Shown here in pieces: positions 1 to 7,570 of a stretch of 10,089 nt of DNA. Position numbers and translations under genes: made by a program. Below the pieces are notes generated by a model. The model saw nothing but the letters and a program-made list of their open reading frames with translations, ran no database searches and had not been told where the DNA came from. Position 1 is the stretch's first letter. Each line of letters begins with the position of its first letter. The DNA comes from Pseudomonadota bacterium. Its GTDB lineage: Bacteria > Myxococcota > UBA9042 > PHBI01. The DNA lies in assembly GCA_005772945.1 (NCBI GenBank), contig SXIE01000102.1, positions 1 to 10,089 on the forward strand, written 5' to 3'.

Positions 1-1
1 G

Positions 2-1549
2 ACGACGCTCACCGAGAAGCTCCTTCTCTATGGTGGCGCCATCCACCTGGCCGGCTCGGTGAAGGCCCGCCGCGCCGCACGGCATGCGACGTCGGACTGG
101 ATGGAGATCGAGAAACAGCGCGGGATCTCGGTCACGACCGCGGTCATGCAATTCGTCTATGGCGACTGGGTCGTGAACATCCTCGACACCCCCGGCCACC
201 AGGATTTTTCGGAAGATACCTACCGCACGCTCGCCGCGGCCGACGCCGCCGTGATGCTCATCGACGCGGCCAAGGGCGTCGAGCCACAGACCGAAAAGCT
301 CTTTCGTGTCTGCCAGTTGCGCAAGATCCCTGTCTTCACCTTCGTCAACAAGATGGACCGCCACGGGCGCGATCCGCTCGATCTCATGGCCGAGATCGAG
401 AGCCACCTCGGCATGCGCACGTGCCCGATCAACTGGCCGATCTTCGACGGCGCGCACTTCGTCGGCGTCTTCGAGCGCGACAGCCAGATGGTCCACCTGT
501 TCGAGTCCGACGCGAGCCACGGCGCGACCGCGATCGAATCGAAGAAGGCCAAGCTCGGCAGCCCCGAGGCCGATGCGGCGCTGACCGAGCGCGCCAAGGA
601 GCGCCTCCTCCAAGACCTCGAGCTGCTGGATGTCGCCGGCGACCACTTCGACATCGACCGCGTTTTGGAGGGCGGGATCTCGCCGATGTTCTTAGGTTCG
701 GCGCTCTCGAATTTCGGCGTCCAGCCGTTCCTCGAGGCCTTCTTGAAGATGGCGCCAGCGCCTGGCATGACCCTTGGCGCGGACCAGCCGATTGACGCCA
801 CGGCGAACGAACTCTCGGGCTTCGTCTTCAAGATCCAAGCGAACATGGACGCGGCCCACCGCGACCGGATCGCGTTCTTCCGCATCACGTCGGGGCGCTT
901 CGTCAAGGGCATGGATGCTTGGCATCCACGCCTGAAGAAGAACATCCGCATGAAGAACCCGACCGCCTTCATGGCGAAAGAGCGCAGCCAGATCGACGAG
1001 GCCTACGCAGGCGACATCGTCGGCCTTTTCGACACCGGGATTTTTCGGATCGGCGACAGCCTCACGTCCGGGAAGAACTTGATCTTCAAGGGGATTCCGC
1101 ACTTCTCGCCCGAGATGTTCCGGCGGATCCGCGTCGCCGATCCGCTCCGGCGCAAGAAGCTCCTCGACGGCCTCTCGCAGCTCGCCGAGGAGGGCGCGAT
1201 CCAGATCTTCACCGAGTGGTTCCAGGAGCATCCCGACATCGTCGGCGCCGTCGGCACGCTGCAATTCGACGTGCTCGCGCACCGCCTCGAGCATGAGTAC
1301 GGCTCGGCCCCGATCCTGACCACGCTGCCCTACACGCTCTGCCGCTGGGTCTCGGGGATCGCGCCCGGGACGTTCGATCCGCGCACTTTCAAGGTCGGCC
1401 AGGGCAGCATGATCGCGCGCGACCGCGACGGGCACCCGGTCGTCCTCTTCTCGAGTAACTGGGGCGTCAACTGGGCCAAGGATCAGAACAAGGGCGTGGA
1501 GCTCCTGCCCGTGTCGCCGATGGCCGAGCACGCCGGGTCCTTGAAGTAG
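2..1549 (+). CDS. prfC: Peptide chain release factor 3 (5' end outside window)
   Basis: RF3 is a translational GTPase that removes RF1/RF2 from the ribosome after peptide release; it acts in the cytoplasm. The frame is open from base 2, where the end of the P-loop (Thr-Thr followed by LTEKLLLYGGAIHLAGSV) is visible. By comparison with the E. coli protein about 26 N-terminal codons are missing, so the GTG at 59 is not the start. Visible motifs are the switch I region EKQRGISVTT, G3 DTPGH at bases 185-199, G4 NKMD at 347-358 and the G5-like GSALSNFGV near 700. RF3-specific stretches such as SEDTYRTL, GFVFKIQANMD, EEAY-type DEAYAGDIVGL, FRRIR, EEGAIQIF and VGAVGTLQFDV are all present, which separates it from EF-G. 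About 515 residues are visible against a usual length near 530, with a TAG stop. No frameshift is seen. Identification is secure. Confidence 0.97.
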   Translation, partial: TTLTEKLLLYGGAIHLAGSVKARRAARHATSDWMEIEKQRGISVTTAVMQFVYGDWVVNILDTPGHQDFSEDTYRTLAAADAAVMLIDAAKGVEPQTEKLFRVCQLRKIPVFTFVNKMDRHGRDPLDLMAEIESHLGMRTCPINWPIFDGAHFVGVFERDSQMVHLFESDASHGATAIESKKAKLGSPEADAALTERAKERLLQDLELLDVAGDHFDIDRVLEGGISPMFLGSALSNFGVQPFLEAFLKMAPAPGMTLGADQPIDATANELSGFVFKIQANMDAAHRDRIAFFRITSGRFVKGMDAWHPRLKKNIRMKNPTAFMAKERSQIDEAYAGDIVGLFDTGIFRIGDSLTSGKNLIFKGIPHFSPEMFRRIRVADPLRRKKLLDGLSQLAEEGAIQIFTEWFQEHPDIVGAVGTLQFDVLAHRLEHEYGSAPILTTLPYTLCRWVSGIAPGTFDPRTFKVGQGSMIARDRDGHPVVLFSSNWGVNWAKDQNKGVELLPVSPMAEHAGSLK

Positions 1550-1572
1550 CGCGTTGAAGTCGCGCCGCCAGT

Positions 1573-1623
1573 GGCCCATAGTGGCCGGCGGCCCATGGTG
1601 GCTGCCGGTCCATCGTGGCCGGG
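1573..1623. repeat. 17-bp tandem repeat, three imperfect copies
   Basis: Three adjacent 17-base units lie directly after prfC: GGCCCATAGTGGCCGGC (1573-1589), GGCCCATGGTGGCTGCC (1590-1606) and GGTCCATCGTGGCCGGG (1607-1623). All keep the core CCAT-N-GTGG, itself a near-palindrome (CCA/TGG). The phase is exact with no spacer. The array sits between the prfC stop and the ribosome binding site of the next gene. Whether it is a protein-binding array, a transcriptional or mRNA-structure element, or a replication-slippage remnant cannot be told from the sequence alone. Confidence 0.8.
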
Positions 1624-1643
1624 CGCGAAGCGGGGGGACGAGC

Positions 1644-1997
1644 ATGGGCAAGAGTGACGAATCGACTGCGAGTCTCGGAACTTACACGCAGTGGGCCGAG
1701 GGCTTCACCCCCGCGAGCCTCGACCGCGCGCTTCGCGATCAGGTGGTCCTGAAGCACGGCGAGATGAACAACGGCAACGACGATTGCCGCTACACGCGCG
1801 CCCAGCAGACCAAGCAGGCGTGCGACACGCTGCGCTCCGAGCGCGACAACCTCGACTACCGCGAGTGGAACGCCGACAGCGGTTTCTCGGGCGTCACGCG
1901 CTGGCCGGCGGGCCCCGGCATGAGCGCCAACGGCGCCCAGACCGAGGGCCAAAAGCGCCGCCGCGCGCGCCGGGTCGAGCTCGACGACGGGTTCTGA
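1644..1997 (+). CDS. Small protein of unknown function (117 aa)
   Basis: I do not recognise this family. The ATG at 1644 is chosen over the in-frame ATG at 1554 because a G-rich Shine-Dalgarno-like run (1632-1638) lies 5-6 bases upstream, and because the longer version would translate the 17-bp repeat array. The 117-residue product is hydrophilic, with no signal peptide or membrane segment. It has an Asp/Asn/Gln-rich middle (NNGNDDCRYTRAQQTKQ), a Trp- and Tyr-containing segment (DYREWNADSGF), a Gly/Pro-rich stretch and a strongly basic patch near the C-terminus (QKRRRARR) followed by an acidic end (ELDDGF). It has two Cys. The next gene starts 17 bases after its TGA stop, so the two are probably co-transcribed. 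Normal composition and a good ribosome site support a real gene; a nucleic-acid-binding role suggested by the basic tail is only a guess. Confidence 0.65.
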   Translation: MGKSDESTASLGTYTQWAEGFTPASLDRALRDQVVLKHGEMNNGNDDCRYTRAQQTKQACDTLRSERDNLDYREWNADSGFSGVTRWPAGPGMSANGAQTEGQKRRRARRVELDDGF

Positions 1998-2004
1998 GAG
2001 CCGC

Positions 2005-2008
2005 GGAG
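2005..2008 (+). promoter_or_regulatory. Ribosome binding site deciding a GTG start
   Basis: GGAG six bases upstream of GTG at 2015. It fixes the start of the DTW-domain gene, whose open frame extends back to 1691 inside the preceding gene. Confidence 0.6.
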
Positions 2009-2014
2009 TCGGGC

Positions 2015-2632
2015 GTGGGAAATCGGTCGCAGAGCATCGTCGCGCGCTGCCCGGACTGCCGGATGCAGCCGGCGATGTGCGTGTGTCACCTCGTGCCGCG
2101 GCTGGTGCTCCGGACGCGCGTCGCGATCGTCATGCATCGACGCGAGCGCCTGAAGACGACGAACACCGGGCAGCTGGCGCTGCACGCCCTGACGAACAGC
2201 GCGCTCTTCATGTGGGGTGACGAGGGGACGACCATCGCGCCCGAGGCGCTCGTTCCCGACGGTCAGCACGCCTTTGTGTTGACCCCGGCGGGGTCGACGA
2301 CCCTGACGCCCGAGGTCGTGCGCGAGCTCCAAGCGCGCGGGCGGGACCTGACGATGGTCGTGCCGGACGCGACCTGGCGCCAGGCGAACAAGATGGTGCG
2401 GCGCATCCCGGCGGTGGCCGCGCTGCCGCGCTACGGGCTGCCGCAAGGCGCGCCGAGCCGCTACCTCCTGCGCAGCGAGCCACGCGAGGACGGGCTCGCG
2501 ACGATCGAGGCGATCGCTCGCGCGCTCGCGTTGCTCGAAGGCCCCGAGGTCGCCGAGGCGCTCGAGCGGCCGTTCCACGCGATGGTCAAAGGGACGCTGC
2601 GGACGCGCGGGTGCGTCCTACCCGAGGCCTGA
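2015..2632 (+). CDS. DTW-domain tRNA-uridine aminocarboxypropyltransferase
   Basis: DTW-domain enzymes (E. coli TapT/YfiP family) transfer the 3-amino-3-carboxypropyl group of S-adenosylmethionine to a tRNA uridine, giving acp3U, at position 47 in the E. coli case. The 205-residue product has the family signature in order: a Cys cluster CPDC...CVC (C12, C15, C22, C24) expected to bind zinc, HRRERLKTTNTG (41-52), the name-giving DxTW motif as PDATW (117-121) followed by RQANKMVRR, and the C-terminal LATIEAIARAL (161-171). GTG at 2015 is chosen because GGAG lies six bases upstream and the Cys cluster begins soon after; in-frame codons further upstream overlap the preceding small gene. It is 17 bases downstream of that gene and in the same direction as prfC, so a translation-related group is plausible. 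Family assignment is firm; the exact tRNA target is inferred from family members. Confidence 0.93.
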   Translation: MGNRSQSIVARCPDCRMQPAMCVCHLVPRLVLRTRVAIVMHRRERLKTTNTGQLALHALTNSALFMWGDEGTTIAPEALVPDGQHAFVLTPAGSTTLTPEVVRELQARGRDLTMVVPDATWRQANKMVRRIPAVAALPRYGLPQGAPSRYLLRSEPREDGLATIEAIARALALLEGPEVAEALERPFHAMVKGTLRTRGCVLPEA

Positions 2633-2639
2633 GCGGCAC

Positions 2640-2674
2640 GGTTCGGGCCGCGCACGCGAACGAAAGCGCGAACC
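2640..2674. terminator. Possible hairpin after the DTW gene
   Basis: GGTTCG (2640-2645) is complementary to CGAACC (2669-2674), seven bases after the DTW stop codon. The intervening bases contain a second CGAAC that could pair alternatively, and CGCG/CGCG (2655-2658, 2667-2670). There is no T-tract, so an intrinsic terminator is only a weak possibility. Confidence 0.3.
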
Positions 2675-2722
2675 ACTGGCGCCCCGCGCCGACCCGGGCT
2701 AGCGTCCGCCGATTGCAGGGCT

Positions 2723-2727
2723 GAGGG
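2723..2727 (+). promoter_or_regulatory. Ribosome binding site of the CDP-alcohol phosphotransferase
   Basis: GAGGG nine bases before ATG 2737. It favours that ATG over the in-frame TTG at 2731, which would be only three bases away. Confidence 0.55.
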
Positions 2728-2736
2728 CGATTGCCG

Positions 2737-3753
2737 ATGACCAAGAGCCCCGAGACGTATCGGGTCGACGACCAAGAGCTCCTCTTGGGCTTCTACAAGA
2801 AGCTGCTGTGGGACCGCATCACGCCGCGCATTCCGGCCTCGGTCACGCCGAACGCTCTCACCGTGATCGGGCAGTCGCTCGCCGTGCTGTCGGCCGTTGC
2901 GTGTGCGGGCGCCGTGCCCTGGGGCAGCTCGCCGGGCTACCCGATCTTCTTCGTGGTGTCGGCCTTCTGCATGCTCGGGTACCTGACGCTCGACAACATC
3001 GATGGCGCGCACGCACGCCGGACGGGCCAGTGCAGCCCGCTCGGCGAATTCCTGGACCATGGTCTCGACGGGCTGGGCTCGAGCGCGATCCTCATCGTGA
3101 CGGGGCTGGTCCTCAGCCTCGACGGCACCATGATGGCGCTCATCTGCACGCTCGGCGCGCTCGGCTTCGCGTCGATGTTCTGGGAGCAGTTCAGGACCGG
3201 AATCCTGGTCATTCCGAAGGTGAGCAGCACCGAGGGCATCACAGTCCTCGTGATCTACCAACTGCTGGTCGCCATCTTTGGCCAACCGGAGTGGCTGCGC
3301 TTCTCGCTCGAGCACATCACCGCCGGCACGGTCATCATCGGCCTGGTCGTCGTCGCCTACGCCTTCGCCACGGTGCCGCCCTTCGTGCGCGCGGCCAAGG
3401 CGGGCTTCAGCCCGCTCGAAATGACGCCGTTCTTGATCCTCGCCGCGATCCAAGTGGCCTTCGCGCCGCTGGGCGCCAACGGCCTCATCCCCGCCATGAC
3501 GACCGGCCTCATGGCCGCGAGCCTCACCTGCCGCATGATCATCTTCCGGCACCGAACCGAGCCGGGGACGCTCGTGCCCATCGCGATGTACCTCGCCGCG
3601 GTGCCGTTCGCGCTCGCGCTCGCGCTCCCGAACCTCTGGACGTACAGCGGCTGGGCCGCCATTTCCGCCGCCATCGTCGCGGTCGACTACGCCCGCATCC
3701 TCTGGAGCGGGAGCCAGCTCCTCATGGCGCACGCGCGCGAGGCCGTCTCCTGA
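2737..3753 (+). CDS. CDP-alcohol phosphotransferase, eukaryotic choline/ethanolamine type
   Basis: Integral membrane enzymes of this family displace CMP from a CDP-alcohol with a second alcohol to build phospholipids. The complete signature D-x2-DG-x2-AR-x8-G-x3-D-x3-D is present as D86, D89-G90, A93-R94, G103, D107, D111. Around it the sequence is closest to eukaryotic choline/ethanolamine phosphotransferases (CPT1/EPT1/CEPT1): ARRTGQCSPLGEFLDHGLD parallels their ARRTxxxxPLGELFDHGxD. The N-terminal YRVDD...W...P..VTPNALTVIG, the later WEQFRTG...STEG, and LTCRMIIFRHRTE near 263-275 also parallel those enzymes. The protein has 338 residues with about 8-10 hydrophobic segments, fitting the roughly 390-residue eukaryotic enzymes slightly shortened. 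H108 next to D107 matches the His of the eukaryotic DHG motif. A phosphatidylethanolamine- or phosphatidylcholine-forming reaction (CDP-ethanolamine/choline plus diacylglycerol or ether lipid) is inferred; the substrate is not proven. Confidence 0.92.
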   Translation: MTKSPETYRVDDQELLLGFYKKLLWDRITPRIPASVTPNALTVIGQSLAVLSAVACAGAVPWGSSPGYPIFFVVSAFCMLGYLTLDNIDGAHARRTGQCSPLGEFLDHGLDGLGSSAILIVTGLVLSLDGTMMALICTLGALGFASMFWEQFRTGILVIPKVSSTEGITVLVIYQLLVAIFGQPEWLRFSLEHITAGTVIIGLVVVAYAFATVPPFVRAAKAGFSPLEMTPFLILAAIQVAFAPLGANGLIPAMTTGLMAASLTCRMIIFRHRTEPGTLVPIAMYLAAVPFALALALPNLWTYSGWAAISAAIVAVDYARILWSGSQLLMAHAREAVS

Positions 3754-3759
3754 GACGGT
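3742..3759. terminator. Hairpin over the stop codon between convergent genes
   Basis: CCGTCT (3743-3748), a CCTG loop and AGACGG (3753-3758) form a perfect 6-bp stem with a G-T wobble extension at 3742/3759. The second arm begins on the last base of the TGA stop. It lies in the 16-bp gap between two convergent genes and could serve both strands, but there is no U-tract on either side. Confidence 0.45.
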
Positions 3760-3769
3760 AAGCAGCGCC

Positions 3770-4309
3770 TCAGCCCCGCGCCATCAGCTTGCGGAACATC
3801 GCGTCGTCGACCTCGACGAAGAGGCCGCGCGCGCTCGCGTAGAGGATGTTCTCGGGCCCGCGGATCGCGCCGTGGACGCGGATGCGACGCCCGTCGACCT
3901 CGGTCAGTTCGGCCCGCACGGCGGTGTCGGTTCCCAGCGGCACGGGCGCATGGAAGCGGATATCGAGGGACGCCGAGACGACCCGGTAGCCCGATTCCCA
4001 GACCGCGACGCCCATGACCTCGTCGAGCACCGCCGCGATCGCGCCGCCGTGGGCATGGCCCGGCGGGCCCTCCGCATCGGGCCCGAACCACGTGCGCGCC
4101 ACGATCACGACGCCGCTCGCGCCCGCGTCCGCCGGGCGTTTCCAGAAGGCGAGCCGCAAGCGCCGCCCCGCGGGATCGGCGGACACGAAGCTGGCGATGC
4201 GATGGACCGGCTCGGGGTTCGGCACAGCCACGAAGCCCGGCTCGTCCGGGGGCTGGGGCTCCGGGGCGCGCGGGGCGATGGCGGCGTTCGAGGCAGGGTT
4301 CGCGTCCAT
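3770..4309 (-). CDS. PaaI-type hotdog-fold acyl-CoA thioesterase
   Basis: Hotdog thioesterases of this group hydrolyse acyl-CoA thioesters in the cytoplasm. The 179-residue product has a Pro/Ala-rich N-terminal extension of about 35 residues and then a single hotdog domain. The hallmark segment GHAHGGAIAAVLDEVMG (84-100) carries the HGG turn (H87-G89) and the acidic pair D96/E97 on the central helix. A strand SASLDIRFHAPVPLG (112-126), typical of the family's second half, and the C-terminal ASARGLFVEVD (158-168) follow. The layout resembles PaaI/THEM4-like thioesterases. The start is the ATG at 4309; no convincing Shine-Dalgarno is seen, so a downstream start within the low-complexity N-terminus is possible. 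It is divergent from the histidine kinase and convergent with the CDP-alcohol enzyme. Substrate chain length or aromatic specificity cannot be read from the sequence. Confidence 0.88.
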   Translation of the reverse strand: MDANPASNAAIAPRAPEPQPPDEPGFVAVPNPEPVHRIASFVSADPAGRRLRLAFWKRPADAGASGVVIVARTWFGPDAEGPPGHAHGGAIAAVLDEVMGVAVWESGYRVVSASLDIRFHAPVPLGTDTAVRAELTEVDGRRIRVHGAIRGPENILYASARGLFVEVDDAMFRKLMARG

Positions 4310-4403
4310 GGTGCGCCGACGCTAGCACGTTCCGGCGCCCGCGCCTCGGCCTTCGCCCGCGCCTGCGCCGTCGAACGATTGACATCGCCCGCGTCCCGTC
4401 CCC
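4310..4403. promoter_or_regulatory. Divergent intergenic region, thioesterase / histidine kinase
   Basis: This 94-bp gap must hold promoters for both directions. TTGACA at 4379-4384 matches the -35 consensus on the + strand, but the matching -10 position would overlap the ATG at 4404 and does not resemble TATAAT. No strong Shine-Dalgarno precedes either gene. Only the arrangement supports a regulatory role. Confidence 0.35.
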
Positions 4404-5398
4404 ATGGTCGCCGCGATGACGCTCGACTCCCGGCGGCGACGGCCGTTCGACCTGACCCACGCGCGCGTGCGCAAGCCCGGTTTCTGGGCGGGGGCGGGCG
4501 GGACCACCGTGACCGCGGCGGCCTCGGGCCTGGTCGTCGCGCTGCTCGTCGGCTGGGTCGTCATCTTCGCGAACGACGAGACGGGGCCCAGCGCCGTGTG
4601 GCTCACGCTGGGTCCGGTCGGGTTCTCGACGATCCTCCTGCTTCTCGGAACGTTGCACATGCGGCTGCGCGCCGCGCATCACCTCCACGTGACCGAGACG
4701 GCGTTCCTGACGGGCGCCTCCCACAACCTGCGGACGCCGCTGGCGGCCATTCGCGCGGCCGCACAAACCCTGGTCGCTGGGCGTGCGCGCCCCGAGGACC
4801 AACGCTTGCTTCTCGATGCAATCGTTCAGGAGACCGGGCGCCTCGAGCTGCGCATCGACACGCTCATCGAGACGGCGCGCCTCGATCTCGAGCGCCTGCC
4901 GTTCGACACGCAGCTCATCGATTTGGTCGGGCTCGTGCGTGAGGTCCTCGACGAGGCGCATTGGGCCTTCACCGCCCGCGGCGGCAGCTCGCGCGTCGAG
5001 GACACGCGCGCGCCCGGCAGCGACGGCACCTCGCGGGGCGACCCGATGTTCGTGAGCGGCGACCGCCGCGCGCTCAAGCTCCTGCTCGAAAACCTGGTCG
5101 ACAACGCGCTCAAGCACAGCATCGGGGCGGTCGACGTTACCGTGGAGCTCGGCCGCTCGGACCACCACGCCATGGTGCGCCTCAGCGACACCGGCGTCGG
5201 CTTCGCGCTCGCCGACGCCGAGTCCCTCTGGTCGGGACGCCGGCGTGGCGACACCGCGCGACGCGGCGCCGGACTCGGCCTGCGGCTTGCGCGCGCCATC
5301 GCGCGAGGGCACGGCGGCGAGGTCACGCTCAGCTCCCGCGGTCCCGGGCATGGCGCGATCGCGGAGGTCTGGCTGCCCCTAGACAAGGACGGCGCCTG

Positions 5399-5399
<1 letters not shown>
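4404..5399 (+). CDS. Membrane sensor histidine kinase
   Basis: This is a sensor kinase that would autophosphorylate on His and pass the phosphate to the regulator encoded next to it. The 331-residue layout is a short cytoplasmic start, two membrane segments (about 35-56 and 65-84) joined by roughly ten residues, then HisKA and HATPase_c domains. The H-box is ASHNLRTPL with H107 (codon 4722-4724). N-box LLLENLVDNALKHS (226-239), G1 DTGVGF (262-267) and G2 GAGLGLRLA (288-296) are intact. There is no HAMP and no periplasmic sensor domain, so the signal is probably sensed in the membrane or supplied by a partner. The residue after the His is Asn, where Glu/Asp is usual. The start may be ATG 4404 or ATG 4416; neither has a clear ribosome site. 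Its stop overlaps the regulator's ATG by one base. Confidence 0.93.
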
Positions 5400-6106
<707 letters not shown>

Positions 6107-6147
6107 GTCCGCCAACATTCGTTTGCACACCAACGATCGACGCGGAC
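6107..6147. terminator. Weak inverted repeat between convergent genes
   Basis: GTCCGC (6107-6112), directly after the regulator stop, is complementary to GCGGAC (6142-6147), enclosing 29 bases that include CGTT/AACG (inner 4-bp pairing). It sits in the 51-bp gap between two convergent genes. There is no T-tract and the loop is long, so termination is a guess from position. Confidence 0.3.
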
Positions 6148-6157
6148 ACCGAGCCCT

Positions 6158-7570
6158 TCAGGGGCAGGCGGCCACGCCCTCGTTCGCCCACACGCCGCCG
6201 ACGAAGAGTCGCAGTCCGAGCTTGTCGTCGTAGCTGACGGCCATGCTGCAGAGGTCGTTCGGCTCGGTCTCGAGAACGAGCACGTCGCCGACGTTTTGCT
6301 CGGCGGTCGCCTCGGGCGTCCAGGGGATCGTGCCGCTCGGAGGATCGACCGGGATCTGGAACGAGATCCGGTTGTCCTTGGCGCCGCGATAGAACCCCGC
6401 GAAGCCGCCGTTCTGGTTGACCACGAGCGCGACCTCGCTGGCCGTCGCCACGGTCCACGCGCCGGCCGCGCGCTTCATCCATTGATAGGACAGGCTCTGG
6501 ATGTAGCGACCTTCGCCGACATCCAAGCGGATGAACGGAACCAGCACCCCCTCGGCCGTGAGCGAGGCGTGCGTGCGCGTGATGAGGTTCGGGAAGGTCA
6601 AGGTATGCCCTGAGCCCCCGAGCGTGTAGGCGAGCGTGGCAGGGACGCCGTCCGAGCCAGGGAGCTCTTGGCCCTTCCAGTCGTAGTCGGGGCCAAAGCC
6701 GTTCCAATCGCCGTAGCCGAGACCGCTGTAGGAGATCGGCGTCGAGGCTGCGAGCGCTCCGTCCTCGGTCGCCGCAAACGTCGCACCGGCAATGAGCCCC
6801 CCGGGCCAGCCGCCTTGATTCACGTACGGCGTTGCGTCGTAACTTCTCGGAAACAAAGCATAGATCGACCCGAGATTGAAGTCGGCCACCGCATCGGTCG
6901 GGAGAAATTTGTCGGTCATGTCCGAGACGCGGAGTGGCTGACCGGCGGCGCTCAACATGTTCGAGCGCAGGTGGAAGTCGAGCAGGAACTCGTGACCCGG
7001 CTGGAGCATGTCGATGACCCCATCGGCGTCGTGGTCGGGGTTGGCGTAGCGCAGCGAGAGATCGTCGATCGCACCGAGGTACTCGGCATCGTCGGCGCTG
7101 AGGCCGAGCGCGTCGATGAGCGCCTCGAAGCTGATGCCGGGGGTCGCGACGCCCGCGTCGACGGTCATCGCGCCGAGGTCGACCGCGCCTTCCTCGGTCG
7201 GCTGGAGGCTGTCGAGGACGCCCTGTCGGAAGACGGCCACGGCCATGTCGGTCCCGATCCGGGTGTCATCGACGAAGACCAGCACGTAGTTGTGGCCCGG
7301 GATGACCTCGAGCGTGAAAGACCCGTCCGGCGCGACGCGGGAGAGGAAGCGCTCGGGCGCGGCGGTCTCGACGTTGACGGCCATCACGTGCGTGATGCGA
7401 CGCACGGGGTCCTCGGCGGCGGCGAGCGCGACGTCGGGCTTGGTCATGAGGTGCCCGGAGAGCGCGACGTTGCGCGCGTCGTTGCCGTTGCAAGCGCCGA
7501 GTGCGCCGAGCGCGCCGCACGCGAGGAGCGCACGCAACGAGGTCGAAGACGAGCCAGTGACGATGGCCAT
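6158..7570 (-). CDS. Predicted outer-surface lipoprotein, 470 aa, with a DxDxDG motif
   Basis: I do not recognise a named family. ATG at 7570 is chosen because AGGGGG lies five bases upstream and a lipoprotein signal peptide follows: Arg13, hydrophobic stretch, and lipobox LGAC with C27 as the lipidated Cys. The frame is open much further upstream, but that part is antisense to the MerC fusion gene. Residues 36-135 look like a small beta-sandwich of the carboxypeptidase-regulatory type (PDGSFTLEVIPGHNYVLVF). NPDHDADGVID (177-187) fits a thrombospondin-3/EF-hand-like calcium loop. From about 240 the protein is rich in Gly, Tyr and Trp (GLGYGDWNGFGPDYDW), predicting a beta-rich exposed domain. 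C441 and C469 are the only Cys in the mature part after C27 and may form a disulfide. It probably sits on the cell envelope; its role is unknown. Confidence 0.85.
   Translation of the reverse strand: MAIVTGSSSTSLRALLACGALGALGACNGNDARNVALSGHLMTKPDVALAAAEDPVRRITHVMAVNVETAAPERFLSRVAPDGSFTLEVIPGHNYVLVFVDDTRIGTDMAVAVFRQGVLDSLQPTEEGAVDLGAMTVDAGVATPGISFEALIDALGLSADDAEYLGAIDDLSLRYANPDHDADGVIDMLQPGHEFLLDFHLRSNMLSAAGQPLRVSDMTDKFLPTDAVADFNLGSIYALFPRSYDATPYVNQGGWPGGLIAGATFAATEDGALAASTPISYSGLGYGDWNGFGPDYDWKGQELPGSDGVPATLAYTLGGSGHTLTFPNLITRTHASLTAEGVLVPFIRLDVGEGRYIQSLSYQWMKRAAGAWTVATASEVALVVNQNGGFAGFYRGAKDNRISFQIPVDPPSGTIPWTPEATAEQNVGDVLVLETEPNDLCSMAVSYDDKLGLRLFVGGVWANEGVAACP

Noticed and set aside
59..61. 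GTG as start of prfC
   Set aside because: The frame is open upstream and encodes the end of the GTPase P-loop, so the true start lies outside the window.
1554..1643. N-terminal extension of the small unknown gene from ATG 1554
   Set aside because: It would translate the 17-bp repeat array and has no ribosome site; ATG 1644 has one.
692..1651. Long minus-strand frame opposite prfC
   Set aside because: Low-complexity Arg/Asp/Glu/Val-rich translation with no motif; it is antisense to a clear RF3 gene.
2461..3732. 423-residue minus-strand frame
   Set aside because: Antisense shadow of the DTW and CDP-alcohol phosphotransferase genes, with repetitive charged composition (EREREREREHR-like).
4379..4384. 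Consensus -35 TTGACA
   Set aside because: No -10-like hexamer at the right distance; the position where it should lie overlaps the ATG at 4404. Chance match not excluded.
3687..5351. 554-residue minus-strand frame
   Set aside because: It runs antisense to the histidine kinase and out of frame through the thioesterase gene; Arg/Ala/Gly-rich with no recognisable domain.
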